A DNA stretch of 24,160 bases. Source: SCUN01 sp964343975. Lineage in GTDB: Bacteria; Acidobacteriota; Vicinamibacteria; Vicinamibacterales; SCN-69-37. Every line of letters starts with the position of its first letter. Position 1 is the stretch's first letter. Shown piece after piece: positions 7,594 to 16,442 of the stretch. Made by a program: the position numbers and the translations under genes. The stretch lies in the NCBI GenBank assembly GCA_964343975.1, contig CAYFLU010000028.1, forward strand, positions 1 through 24,160. Direction: 5' to 3'. The notes under the pieces were generated by a model, which did no database searches, was not told the origin of the DNA, and was given only the letters and a program-made list of their open reading frames with translations.

Positions 7594-7620
7594 CGCGACT
7601 GCGTTGCGCACAAATGGAAC

Positions 7621-7644
7621 GGGCCGGCGATCTTCCGCCGGCCC
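7621..7644. terminator. GC-rich hairpin between convergent genes
   Basis: A perfect 9-bp stem GGGCCGGCG / CGCCGGCCC with a 6-base loop lies between the stop codons of the permease (7593) and the M14 peptidase (7672). Neither side has a clear U-tract; the minus side has only CCATTTG. It is probably a shared bidirectional terminator. Confidence 0.5.
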
Positions 7645-7671
7645 GCCCCATCGCACTTTCGCACGTTGACG

Positions 7672-10614
7672 CTACTTCGCCCCCGCAAGATACATCGCGT
7701 TGAACAGAAACTTGAACGTGCCATGGGGCTGCGACCGGAATGTGATTTCCGGCGCGAAGAGGTAAACCTTGCCCTGGCCGACCGTCGCGTCAATGATCTC
7801 CACACCCTTATCAAGATACGACGCGCCCCACGCCCAGCCGCTGCGCAGCGGTGACGGCGAGTTGAACCACGCCACCGGCTTCACGCCCTTCGACGCCGCA
7901 TCGGCGTTGAGCTTGAAGACGGGGTTGTTGTCGAAGAACACATCGAGTTCCTTCTCGAAGCCGTGCGCGATTGGGTTCGTGTTGTCCACCGACACGCGCA
8001 GCACGGAGCCCGGGACGTAGTACTTGTCGCCCCCGACGCCGTTGAGCTGGTTGGTCACCGGCAGGTTGAACACCTGCGCGGCCTGCATCGCGACGTTGCC
8101 GATGTAGACGACCGTGCCACCCGCGTTCACGAACTCCTTGATCTTGTCCATCGTCGCGGCCGACACCGCGCCCTGGCGCTTCGCGAACTCGGCCGGGATC
8201 GGCGCCGGCGTGAAGCCTTCACGGCCACCCGCACCCGCCGCGCCCTGACGGCCGCCTGCGCCCGCTCCACCGGCACGACCTGCCGGAGCCGCCGCGCCCG
8301 CGGCGCCTGCCGGCGCCGCCGCCGGCGCTTCGCCGGCCATCGCACCGCCGCCACCGCCGCGGCCGCCGCCGCCCGCGACACCCGCGCCGTTGAAGATCAG
8401 CACGTCGTACTTCGCGCGGAGGTTGCCCTTGTCGAGATCCGGCGGATACACGACCTCGTACGGCATCTCGAAGTTCTCGAAGATCAGGCGGTTCCAGCCC
8501 GACGGCATGCCGCCGCCGTAGGTGTCGAAGAGGCCGACGCGCAGCGGCTTCAGGTGCTTCATCGCACCGGTCGGCGCCGAAGCGGCCGACTCGAAGCTCA
8601 CGCCGAGGTCCGTCGCGGCCTTCTGGAGAATCGCGAGCGTCGTCGGCTTGTTCGTCACGTAGAACGTGCCGTTGCCCATCGGGCCGTTGTCGAGCCACGC
8701 GACGTCTTCACCGGCCTGGAGGAGCCGCGTGATCGCCGTAAAGCTGTCGTTGGCCTTGTGGGTGAAGTAGTAACCGGCCGGCGCCTGCGCGGTCTTGATC
8801 GCGCCGGCGGGGACCTTCACGGTTTCGGTCTTGATCTCGTCGAGCGGGAGCTGGGCCGGCAGGGCCTCGAGCACGCGATCGAACTCGACGCCCATCTGGA
8901 ACGCCAGCGTGTAGCCGGCGTTGTCGTACGGCCGGGTGGGCGGCGCGCCCGGATACGCGAAGTCATCCGGGTGATCCTGCGGCTCGAACATGTCCATCAC
9001 GTGCGCGCGGAACGGCTGCGCCGTCTTCACGACGTACGAGTCTTTCGGATACTGCTTGCCGTTCACGTTGAACGCCGCCGTGGCCTTGTGGATCGTGATG
9101 CCGCTGATGAGCAGCGAGTTCACGAACTTGGTCGCCGTGCCGAAGTCGGCCTGGCTCGCCGGAATGATGAAGGCGCGCGGGTCGCGGGCCTCCGGGGCAT
9201 GCAGCTTCTTCCACAGCGCGTTGTCTTCCGGCTTCTCGTTCGCACCGCCGCCGCGGCCACCGCCGCCGGCGCCGCCACGGCCGCCACCGCCGCCCTGGCC
9301 CGCCGTCGGCAGACCGAGTTCCTTCTGCGCGCGCTCCACTTCATGCGGCGTGATCGTCCAGTGGTCTTCGTTGCCCCACTGAATCTGGTCCTTGCCCATC
9401 TGGTAGATGTTGAAGAGGTTCGTCTCGCGGTACCGCGACGCGAAGTCGAGGATCGAGCGGTTCGCCGTGATCGAGTACTCGATCGACTGGCGGAAGTGCC
9501 ACTCGTTCTTCGGGCCGATCGGCCACCACATGTTCATGTCGCCGATGAGCTTCGAGTCGAGGAACGGAATCGACTGCGGCGTCGGGTTGCCGATCGTCTC
9601 TGTCAGGATGCCGAGCTGGTTGTGGAAGTAGGCCGTCGTGCGGAGGCCGCCGTTCCACCACGTCGAGTAGCTCGAGCCCTTGCGCGTGGTCACGCCCGGC
9701 TTGTGCTCGGCGATGAAGCGGTCGGCCATCACCGAGCCGATCAGGTCCATGCGCGCCGGGATGCCCGGGTGGAAGTTGTAGTTGAACGGATCGCGGAACG
9801 GCGGCGCGAACATCACCGTGCCGGCCGGGCCGGTCTGGTGATGGTTGTACATGATCTGCGGATACCACTCGCGATACATCACGCGCGAGATGTTGCGCGT
9901 TTCGGCGAGCGCGTTCATGTAGGAGTCGCGGTTGTCGTCGTGGCCCGCGTACTTGTTGTAGAGCACGGGCACGTTCATGTTGCCCTGCTTCATGTACCAG
10001 TCGCTCACGAGGTCCTGGCCGTCCGGGTTGACCGGCGTGAACAGGATGATCACGTCCTTGAGGAAGCGCTGCGTCTCCTCGTCGTTCAGGCTGACCATCT
10101 GGTAGACCATCTCGATCAGCTGCTGCGCGCCGAGCACTTCGGTGGCGTGCAGACCGCCGTCGATCCACACGATCGCCTTGCCCTCCTTCGCCAGGGCGCG
10201 CGCTTCGGCGTCGTCTTTCACCTGGTTGAGCGAGAGGCGGCGCGAGATCTCCTGATAGCGCGCGAGCTTCGGATAGTTCGCCGGATCGGTGACGATCGCG
10301 GTGATCATCGGCCGGCCTTCGGAGGACTTCCCGATGTCCTTGATGTGGATGCGGTTCGACTGCTTCGCCAGGAGCTGGAAGTAGTCGTATTCCTGCTTGT
10401 AGTTGGCGAGGAAGTAGTCGTCGCCGACGTTGTGCCCCCACGCGTCCTTCGGGCTGGTGATCTTACCGGCCGCCGGCGCTGCCGGTGCCGCGGGTTTGGC
10501 CTGAGCGGGCGCGGCCGCCTGCGGGGCCGCTGCGGGATGCGCAATGAACAGAGCACCAACGAGCGGCACCGCAATCACCGCCGTAGGTACGAGCAGTCGT
10601 CGTAGCTTGAACAT
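7672..10614 (-). CDS. Secreted M14-family zinc carboxypeptidase-like protein with GATase-like C-terminal domain
   Basis: 980 residues from ATG 10614, chosen because a GGAGG site lies about 8 bases upstream and a signal peptide starts there (basic MFKLRR, hydrophobic 8-26, Ala-rich cleavage region); an ATG 51 codons further up lacks these. The M14 domain occupies about 60-420: zinc ligands H156-x-x-E159 and a distal His at 258/259 (YNHHQTG), the substrate pair N228-R229, and the general base Glu339 in L-T-E-T. The C-terminal part (about 690-980) has the alternating strands of a class I glutamine-amidotransferase-like fold, with no catalytic Cys that I can identify. Two Gly/Arg/Ala-rich inserts (440-459 and 745-801) interrupt the protein; the second sits inside the C-terminal domain. 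Likely exported and peptide-degrading; its specificity is unknown. Confidence 0.9.
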   Translation of the reverse strand: MFKLRRLLVPTAVIAVPLVGALFIAHPAAAPQAAAPAQAKPAAPAAPAAGKITSPKDAWGHNVGDDYFLANYKQEYDYFQLLAKQSNRIHIKDIGKSSEGRPMITAIVTDPANYPKLARYQEISRRLSLNQVKDDAEARALAKEGKAIVWIDGGLHATEVLGAQQLIEMVYQMVSLNDEETQRFLKDVIILFTPVNPDGQDLVSDWYMKQGNMNVPVLYNKYAGHDDNRDSYMNALAETRNISRVMYREWYPQIMYNHHQTGPAGTVMFAPPFRDPFNYNFHPGIPARMDLIGSVMADRFIAEHKPGVTTRKGSSYSTWWNGGLRTTAYFHNQLGILTETIGNPTPQSIPFLDSKLIGDMNMWWPIGPKNEWHFRQSIEYSITANRSILDFASRYRETNLFNIYQMGKDQIQWGNEDHWTITPHEVERAQKELGLPTAGQGGGGGRGGAGGGGRGGGANEKPEDNALWKKLHAPEARDPRAFIIPASQADFGTATKFVNSLLISGITIHKATAAFNVNGKQYPKDSYVVKTAQPFRAHVMDMFEPQDHPDDFAYPGAPPTRPYDNAGYTLAFQMGVEFDRVLEALPAQLPLDEIKTETVKVPAGAIKTAQAPAGYYFTHKANDSFTAITRLLQAGEDVAWLDNGPMGNGTFYVTNKPTTLAILQKAATDLGVSFESAASAPTGAMKHLKPLRVGLFDTYGGGMPSGWNRLIFENFEMPYEVVYPPDLDKGNLRAKYDVLIFNGAGVAGGGGRGGGGGAMAGEAPAAAPAGAAGAAAPAGRAGGAGAGGRQGAAGAGGREGFTPAPIPAEFAKRQGAVSAATMDKIKEFVNAGGTVVYIGNVAMQAAQVFNLPVTNQLNGVGGDKYYVPGSVLRVSVDNTNPIAHGFEKELDVFFDNNPVFKLNADAASKGVKPVAWFNSPSPLRSGWAWGASYLDKGVEIIDATVGQGKVYLFAPEITFRSQPHGTFKFLFNAMYLAGAK

Positions 10615-10843
10615 GGGACACGTCCTCCGGGACGGCGTAAGCGTAACAGAGTGGAGACGCCGTCTGGGAGGGGGACATTGCCGCCAACGCCCGTTGGCAC
10701 GATCTTCTCTCTTGACGACGTTTTTCGACGATGAGAGCGTCGTCGTCATGTTGAGACACGCCTCCAATTCCGGCGGTCAGACAGTCACCACGACGAAGAC
10801 CGGGCCGGACGGAGGCCCGTGCGCCGCGGGATGCGGCAGAAGC

Positions 10844-10849
10844 GGAGAA
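10844..10849 (+). promoter_or_regulatory. Shine-Dalgarno (GGAGAA) of the Uma2 gene
   Basis: GGAGAA lies 5 bases before ATG 10855. It selects that start over the in-frame ATG at 10819, which has no such site and would add 12 arginine-rich residues. Confidence 0.5.
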
Positions 10850-10854
10850 CCCAC

Positions 10855-11400
10855 ATGACTCTGGCGGAGTATCAGGCGACACCGGAAGTGGTGACGCCGC
10901 AGGAACTGATCTTTGGCGCGATCGTGGCGAAAGACGCCCCGAGCGTGCCGCACCAGCGCGTCGTCTTTGCCATGGCGCGTGCCCTGCACTCGCACTGCGC
11001 CCGCCACGGCGGCGAGGTGCTGATCGCGCCGACCGATGTGGTGCTCGACCGCGAGCAGGCCCTCGCCCTGCAGCCCGATCTGCTGTATCTCGCGCCCACG
11101 AGCACGGCCCTCGTCGGCGATCGCGTCATCGGCGCGCCCGACCTCGTCGTGGAAGTGCTCTCACCGAACCCGCGCGTCGGCCGTCTCGACGACAAAGTGC
11201 GGTGGTACGCGCACTACGGTGTGCGCGAGATCTGGCTCTACCACCAGTTCTCACGACAGCTCGACGTGCTCAACACCGTGAACGGCGCCGTGCGGTCCGT
11301 GCGACGGCACTTCCATGCGCAGGCGATCGAATCCGCGGTCCTGCCAAACCTTGATCTGCGAGTAGGGGAAATCGTCGGCGGAGGCACCGCCACGTTCTGA
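10855..11400 (+). CDS. Uma2-family (DUF820) putative nuclease
   Basis: 181 residues from ATG 10855. The Uma2 family has a PD-(D/E)xK restriction-endonuclease-like fold. Here the core reads Q-P-D75, then A-P-D96-L-V-V-E100-V-L-S-P-N-P, followed by D-D-K114-V-R-W-Y and G-V-R-E-I-W-L, which is the usual spacing of the acidic pair and lysine. The N-terminus MTLAEYQATPE is also typical. The protein is cytoplasmic, and its biological function is unknown for the family, which is often present in many copies. It stands alone between two secreted-protein genes transcribed from the other strand. A 13-bp hairpin 7 bases after its stop probably ends both this gene and the convergent BNR gene. Confidence 0.88.
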   Translation: MTLAEYQATPEVVTPQELIFGAIVAKDAPSVPHQRVVFAMARALHSHCARHGGEVLIAPTDVVLDREQALALQPDLLYLAPTSTALVGDRVIGAPDLVVEVLSPNPRVGRLDDKVRWYAHYGVREIWLYHQFSRQLDVLNTVNGAVRSVRRHFHAQAIESAVLPNLDLRVGEIVGGGTATF

Positions 11401-11406
11401 CGTGCA

Positions 11407-11437
11407 GGCCGCGCCCGGCAGGACGCCGGGCGCGGCC
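11407..11437. terminator. Perfect 13-bp GC hairpin between convergent genes
   Basis: GGCCGCGCCCGGC (11407-11419) pairs fully with 11425-11437 around the loop AGGAC. It lies between the Uma2 stop (11400) and the BNR-protein stop (11447). There is no U-tract on either strand. It is probably a shared bidirectional terminator. Confidence 0.6.
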
Positions 11438-11446
11438 ACACACGCG

Positions 11447-14400
11447 CTACTTCTTCAGTGCCGGCAGCCCCCCTGCCGTCAGCTGCGCATTCAACGCCGC
11501 CAGCTCGGTCGTGCTGAGCGCCGTCCACTTCGCCATCACACGCGTGCCCTGCGCCTGCGCATCCGCCATCGCCTTGAGCTGCACGGCCGTCGGCGTCACA
11601 TCCGCCGCCTGCAACAGGTTCATCACGCCCGAGAGCGCCGCGCTCGCCGTGGCCAGCGTCTCTGCCGGCGCCGCCGCCGGGGCACCCGCACGCGCGCCCG
11701 CACCAGCCGCGCGCCCGGCACCGCCACCGCCGCCGCCCTGACCGCGGCCGCGGCCACCGCCGGCCGCCACCGCTCCCGCCAGCGCGTCGAGCTTCTTGTC
11801 GAACGCCGTCAGCGCCTCCGCCACCTTGCCCGTGGCCTTCGGCAAGAGCGCCGCAATCGCGGTGCGAAGCGCACGCGCCTCGTCACCCGCCACGCGCGCC
11901 GCCACGGCGCCATCCCAGGCCGCGCGCGACACGGTGTATACCTGCTGCATCGTCGCCGCTGGCGTCTTCACGCGCGGATCCGCCTTCACGACGATCGGCT
12001 GCGTGTAGCTCTTGCCGTTCACCGTGAGGCGAACGGTATAGCTGCCCGGGTTCGCCCACGGCGTCGTCGGCGCCGGCACCGTGTTGTGCGGCACCGCGGC
12101 AATCGGCAGCGTGGGGCCGCCCACGCGGTTCACGCCATCCACCGGCTGCAGGTGCACGTCCCACGTGAAGCGATGCATGCCGGCTGCCGTCGAGAGCACC
12201 ATCGGCTCGCGGTACCAGTAGAGCGGCAGCGTCGTCGTCGCGTTGTTCGGACGGAGCACCTCGTCGTCGCTCGTGTACTTGCGAATGACCTTCGCGCCAT
12301 CGAGGATCTCGAGCGTCACCGGGCCGTTCGCCGCGCCCTTCAGGTAGTAGTTGATGATCGCGCCCTCGGGCGGATTCGGCATCGTCGGCTCGTCGGGCGG
12401 CAGCGGCGTGTCGGTGTTCATGTTCCAGCGCACACGCCACGCCGTCGTCGGCGCGAAGAGCACCGCGTCCTGCTGCGCCGTCTGCGGACCGATCTGGCGC
12501 AGCGGCGTGATGTCGTCAAGGATCCAGATGCCGCGGCCGTGCGTACCGACGACGAGGTCGTCGTCTTTGATCACGAGGTCGCGCACCGACGACGCCGGCA
12601 TGTTCAAGCGGAGCGACTGCCAGTGGTCGCCGTCGTCGAACGACACATACACCTGCGTCTCGGAGCCGGCATAGAGGAGGCCCTTGCGCTTCGGGTCCTC
12701 GCGCACCACGCTCACGGGCGCGCCGCCGGGGATGCCGTTCACGATCTTTGTCCACGTCTGGCCGCCGTCGTGCGTGCGGAAGATGTAGGGGTTCATATCG
12801 TCGAGCCGCAGCGTGTTCACCGCCGCGTACGCCGTCTGCGCGTCGAAGCGGCCCGCATCGATCGTGAACACCTTCATGAAGTCCGTGATCGCCGGAGGCG
12901 TCACGTTCGCCCAGTGCGCGCCGCCGTCGGTCGTCGTCGCGATCACGCCGTCGTCGGTGCCGATCCAGATGCGGTTGATGTCTTTGTAGGACGGCCCGAT
13001 CGTGTAGATCACCTGCGCGCCAATCGATCCGCGCGTCGTGGCCGTGACCTTCTCCGCATAGGAGCCGACGTTCTTCGGCACCTTCCACGATTCACGCGTG
13101 AGGTCCGGGCTGATCTGCTTCCAGGTCACGCCGCCGTCGAGCGTCTTCCACAGCACGTTGTTGCCATAGAAGAGCGTCTTGTTGTCGACCTGCGAGAACA
13201 CCACCGGCTGCGTGCGCACGGTGCGGTAGCTCGGCGCACCTGCTGCCGCCGGTCCGCCGCCACGGCCCGCCACCGGGCCCACGTCCGACGTCTGCCCCGT
13301 CCGGCGGTTGTACCGCGTGACCTTTCCGCCGTAGACCAGATCCGGATCGAGCGGATCCGGCGCCGCGTAGCCGTACTCCTCGATGCCGACCGGATGCCAC
13401 TCACGGAACGTGATCTGGCCGTCGTTGCCGCGGCTGGCCACGCACACCGAGCCGCTGTCCTGCTGGCCGCCGCACACGCGGTACGGAAACGCGTTGTCGG
13501 TCATCACGTGATAGAGCGCCGCGGTTGGTTGCGTGAACCACGAGCTCCACGTCTGGCCGCCGTTCAACGTGACCACCGCGCCCTGATCGATCGTGAGCAG
13601 GATGATGTCGGGGTTGTCGGGGTTCCACCACAGGTTCTGGTTGTCGTCACCGCCGGGCGCGCCGCGGAATGGCGTAAAGGTCTTGCCGCCGTCGGTCGAC
13701 TTGAAGCTTACGACGTCGGTCACGATGATCGTGTCGGGATCCTTCGCGCTCACGTGCGGCGTCACTTCGTTCACGCGCGACACGGGCCGGTTGTCGTTCG
13801 ACGGTCGATACCACGTCGCGCCGGCGTCGTCGGACCGGTAGAGCCCGGTGCCCGGCTGGGTGCCCGGTGCGGCTTCCGCCGTCACATAGAGACGCTTCGG
13901 ATTCGACGGCGCGATCACGAGCTCCGCGTTCACCACTGCGGGCAGGCCGTTCTTCAGCTGCGTCCACGTCGTGCCGCCATCGGTCGACTTGAATACGCCG
14001 CCGTTCGTGCCGCTCCACGCGCCGTTCTCCCACGGCCCCTGGCGCTGCTCCCACAACGTGGCGTAGACGATGTTCGGGTTCTCCGGATCGATGTCGACGT
14101 CCTTGCCGCCGGTGTTCTCGTCCTTGAAGAGCACGCGCGTGAACGTCTGGCCGCCGTCGGTCGAGCGGAAGATGCCGCGCTCCTGGTTCGGTCCATACGG
14201 ATGTCCGAGGGCCGCCACGAAGAGTCGGTTCGGATCCTTCGGATCGACCGCGATTTTCGGAATCTGCTGCGCGTCACGCAGCCCGAGGTGCGTCCACGTC
14301 TGCCCCGCGTCGGTCGACTTGTACATGCCGTCGCCGACGGCGAGGTCGGGGCGCGGGAGGCCTTCACCCGAGCCGACGTAGATCACGTTGGCATCGGAGG

Positions 14401-14713
14401 GCGCCACCGCGATCGCGCCGATCGAACCGGTCGGCTGATCGTCGAAGATCGGCTTCCACGTCCGGCCGGCGTCGGTCGTCTTCCACACGCCGCCGTTCAC
14501 CATGCCGATGTAGAACGTGTAGGGCTGGCTGCGATGCCCGGCCGCGGCCTTCGTACGGCCGGCGCGCATCGGACCGATGTTGCGCCACTTCATGTCGCTG
14601 AAGAGCGCGGGTGACACCGACGGCGCGGCCGGCTGCTGCGCCGGCACCTGCACCGACGCCGCCATCACCAGACCGGCCGAGAGCAACGGAAGACTCCACC
14701 ACAGTCGTTTCAT
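11447..14713 (-). CDS. Secreted BNR/Asp-box, VPS10 (sortilin)-like beta-propeller protein
   Basis: 1,088 residues. A signal peptide is clear (MKRLWWSLPLLSAGLVMAAS, then a V-P-A-Q-Q cleavage region). The body carries at least ten Asp-box repeats of the form S/T-x-D-x-G-x-T-W/F, starting near residue 78 (K-T-T-D-A-G-R-T-W), as in BNR and sortilin-type propellers of 8-10 blades. A C-terminal region with Ig-like strands follows (for example G-S-Y-T-V-R-L-T-V-N-G), then a Gly/Arg/Ala-rich insert (nt about 11660-11775) and a helical tail. Such proteins are often annotated 'glycosyl hydrolase', but I see no sialidase catalytic set, so binding or scaffolding is as likely. A TACGAT box 7 bases before the ATG suggests its own promoter after the ettA terminator. 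Confidence 0.88.
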   Translation of the reverse strand: MKRLWWSLPLLSAGLVMAASVQVPAQQPAAPSVSPALFSDMKWRNIGPMRAGRTKAAAGHRSQPYTFYIGMVNGGVWKTTDAGRTWKPIFDDQPTGSIGAIAVAPSDANVIYVGSGEGLPRPDLAVGDGMYKSTDAGQTWTHLGLRDAQQIPKIAVDPKDPNRLFVAALGHPYGPNQERGIFRSTDGGQTFTRVLFKDENTGGKDVDIDPENPNIVYATLWEQRQGPWENGAWSGTNGGVFKSTDGGTTWTQLKNGLPAVVNAELVIAPSNPKRLYVTAEAAPGTQPGTGLYRSDDAGATWYRPSNDNRPVSRVNEVTPHVSAKDPDTIIVTDVVSFKSTDGGKTFTPFRGAPGGDDNQNLWWNPDNPDIILLTIDQGAVVTLNGGQTWSSWFTQPTAALYHVMTDNAFPYRVCGGQQDSGSVCVASRGNDGQITFREWHPVGIEEYGYAAPDPLDPDLVYGGKVTRYNRRTGQTSDVGPVAGRGGGPAAAGAPSYRTVRTQPVVFSQVDNKTLFYGNNVLWKTLDGGVTWKQISPDLTRESWKVPKNVGSYAEKVTATTRGSIGAQVIYTIGPSYKDINRIWIGTDDGVIATTTDGGAHWANVTPPAITDFMKVFTIDAGRFDAQTAYAAVNTLRLDDMNPYIFRTHDGGQTWTKIVNGIPGGAPVSVVREDPKRKGLLYAGSETQVYVSFDDGDHWQSLRLNMPASSVRDLVIKDDDLVVGTHGRGIWILDDITPLRQIGPQTAQQDAVLFAPTTAWRVRWNMNTDTPLPPDEPTMPNPPEGAIINYYLKGAANGPVTLEILDGAKVIRKYTSDDEVLRPNNATTTLPLYWYREPMVLSTAAGMHRFTWDVHLQPVDGVNRVGGPTLPIAAVPHNTVPAPTTPWANPGSYTVRLTVNGKSYTQPIVVKADPRVKTPAATMQQVYTVSRAAWDGAVAARVAGDEARALRTAIAALLPKATGKVAEALTAFDKKLDALAGAVAAGGGRGRGQGGGGGGAGRAAGAGARAGAPAAAPAETLATASAALSGVMNLLQAADVTPTAVQLKAMADAQAQGTRVMAKWTALSTTELAALNAQLTAGGLPALKK

Positions 14714-14720
14714 GGTGGAA

Positions 14721-14726
14721 ATCGTA
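14721..14726 (-). promoter_or_regulatory. Candidate -10 box (TACGAT) of the BNR-protein gene
   Basis: TACGAT ends 7 bases before ATG 14713 and is 2 bases from the stem of the preceding hairpin, so any -35 region would lie inside that hairpin. No good -35 is visible. Confidence 0.3.
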
Positions 14727-14728
14727 CA

Positions 14729-14753
14729 CCCGCGCGCCGGGGCGGCGCGCGGG
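14729..14753 (-). terminator. Perfect 10-bp GC hairpin after ettA
   Basis: CCCGCGCGCC (14729-14738) pairs with GGCGCGCGGG (14744-14753) around the loop GGGGC, starting 8 bases after the ettA stop. On the minus strand it is followed by GTGTACGATTTCC, which has only a TTT. It is probably the terminator of the ABC exporter-ettA unit. Confidence 0.55.
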
Positions 14754-14761
14754 CGAATGCA

Positions 14762-16435
14762 CTAGCGCATCAACTTGCGGTACTTGATCCGGTGCGGGGC
14801 CTCGGCCGCGGGGCCGAGCCGGCGCTTCCGGTCCGCTTCGTAGTCCTGATAGTTGCCTTCGAACCACACCACTTGGCTGTCGCCTTCGAACGCCAGCATG
14901 TGCGTGGCGATACGGTCGAGGAACCAGCGGTCGTGCGAGATCACGACGGCGCAGCCGGCGAAGTTGAGGATCGCCTCTTCGAGACCGCGCAGCGTGTCGA
15001 CGTCGAGGTCGTTCGTCGGCTCGTCAAGGAGCAGCAGGTTGCAGTCCTTCTGCAACAGTTTGGCGAGGTGCACGCGATTGCGCTGACCACCCGAGAGCTC
15101 GCCGACCTTCTGCTGCTGATCACGGCCGCGGAAGTTGAACCAGCTGCAGTAGGCGCGCGAGTTCACCTTCTTCGAGCCGAGGATGATCTCGTCTTCACCG
15201 TGCGAGATCTCCTGCCACACGGTGTTGTTCGCATCGAGCGAATCGCGGCTCTGGTCCACGTAGCCGATCTTCACCGTATCGCCGAGCTTCAGCGTGCCGG
15301 CATCCGGCTGCTCCTGCCCCACGAGCATCTTGAAGAGCGTGGTCTTGCCGGCGCCGTTCGGGCCGATGACGCCGACGATGCCGGAGCGCGGCAGCGTGAA
15401 GTCGAGGTTCTCCATCAGCAGCACGTCGCCGTAGCCCTTCTTCAGGTCGCGGGCTTCGATGACGACGTTGCCGAGACGGGGGCCCGGCGGAATGTAGATC
15501 TCGACGCGTTCGATCTTCTGCGCCGTGTCCTGCGCGAGCAGTTCTTCGTACGCGTTCAGTCGGGCTTTGCCCTTGGCCTGACGCGCGCGGGGCGACATGC
15601 GGATCCACTCGAGTTCGTGTTCGAGCGTCGACTGCCGGCGGGCCTCCGCCTTCTCTTCGAGGGCGAGGCGCTTCTGCTTCTGCTCGAGCCAGCCCGAGTA
15701 GTTGCCTTCCCACGGATACGCCTTGCCGCGATCGAGTTCGAGGATCCAACCGGCGACGTTGTCAAGGAAGTAGCGGTCGTGCGTGATCGCCACGACGCTG
15801 CCCGGGTACTTGTGGAGGAACTGCTCGAGCCACGCCACCGACTCGGCGTCGAGGTGGTTCGTCGGTTCGTCGAGGAGCAGCAGGTCGGGGCTCTGCAGCA
15901 ACAACCGGCAGAGCGCCACGCGACGGCGTTCGCCACCCGAGAGCTTGGTGACGTCGGCATCCGGTGGCGGGCACCGCAGCGCGTCCATCGCCTGCTCGAG
16001 CTTCGCGTCGAGATCCCACGCGCCGGCGGCATCGATCGCGTCCTGCACGCGCGCCTGCTCGGCGAGCAGCTTGTCCATCTCGTCGTCGGACATCGACTCG
16101 CCGAAGCGCGCGTTGATCTCGTCGAACTTGGTCAAGAGCGCGCGAATCGGCGCCACGCCTTCTTCGACGTTGCCGAGCACGGTCTTCGTCGGATCGAGCT
16201 GCGGCTCCTGCGCGAGGTAGCCGACGGTCGAGTTCTCCGCGCGGAACGCCTCGCCGAGGTAGTTCTGGTCGAGGCCCGCCATGATCTTCATGAGCGTGGA
16301 CTTGCCCGCGCCGTTGCCGCCGATGATGCCGATCTTGGCGCCGTAGATGAACGACAGCCAGATGTCTTCGAATACTTTCTGGTCGGGCGGATAGATCTTG
16401 CCCAACCCCTTCATCGTGTAAATGAAATGCGCCAT
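14762..16435 (-). CDS. ettA: Energy-dependent translational throttle protein EttA (ABC-F)
   Basis: 557 residues, about the length of E. coli EttA. This is a cytoplasmic ABC-F ATPase that binds the ribosomal E site and gates the first elongation cycle according to ATP/ADP. Two ATPase domains without membrane segments: Walker A GGNGAGKS (39-46), signature LSGGERRR (165-172), Walker B ending D189-E190, H-loop H219; then Walker A GPNGAGKT (358-365), signature LSGGQRNR (447-454), Walker B D471-E472, H-loop H501. Between them lies the charged P-site tRNA-interaction linker (about 240-305) with the EttA-type W-I-R-M-S-P-x-A-R-Q-x-K-x-K-A-R sequence. An AGAGGA ribosome site precedes ATG 16435. It starts 7 bases after the ABC exporter gene and is probably co-transcribed with it. 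Confidence 0.96.
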   Translation of the reverse strand: MAHFIYTMKGLGKIYPPDQKVFEDIWLSFIYGAKIGIIGGNGAGKSTLMKIMAGLDQNYLGEAFRAENSTVGYLAQEPQLDPTKTVLGNVEEGVAPIRALLTKFDEINARFGESMSDDEMDKLLAEQARVQDAIDAAGAWDLDAKLEQAMDALRCPPPDADVTKLSGGERRRVALCRLLLQSPDLLLLDEPTNHLDAESVAWLEQFLHKYPGSVVAITHDRYFLDNVAGWILELDRGKAYPWEGNYSGWLEQKQKRLALEEKAEARRQSTLEHELEWIRMSPRARQAKGKARLNAYEELLAQDTAQKIERVEIYIPPGPRLGNVVIEARDLKKGYGDVLLMENLDFTLPRSGIVGVIGPNGAGKTTLFKMLVGQEQPDAGTLKLGDTVKIGYVDQSRDSLDANNTVWQEISHGEDEIILGSKKVNSRAYCSWFNFRGRDQQQKVGELSGGQRNRVHLAKLLQKDCNLLLLDEPTNDLDVDTLRGLEEAILNFAGCAVVISHDRWFLDRIATHMLAFEGDSQVVWFEGNYQDYEADRKRRLGPAAEAPHRIKYRKLMR

Positions 16436-16442
16436 GGATCCT

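Noticed and set aside
7963..10605. An 880-codon plus-strand open frame opposite the M14 peptidase
   Set aside because: Low-complexity Arg/Val/His sequence with no motifs, antisense to a gene with full zinc-site residues.
10615..10854. Possible small gene or regulatory RNA in the M14-Uma2 gap
   Set aside because: Apart from the ribosome sites at its two ends I see no supported open frame, clear promoter or strong hairpin in these 240 bases.
10855..11400. Uma2 gene as a restriction-modification or mobile-element component
   Set aside because: No methylase, transposase, terminal repeats or toxin-antitoxin partner is adjacent; Uma2 genes are commonly solitary.
11402..14614. A 1,070-codon plus-strand open frame opposite the BNR protein gene
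   Set aside because: It is Arg/His/Val-rich with no domains and runs exactly antisense to a well-supported gene. Long antisense frames are expected with GC-rich codon use.
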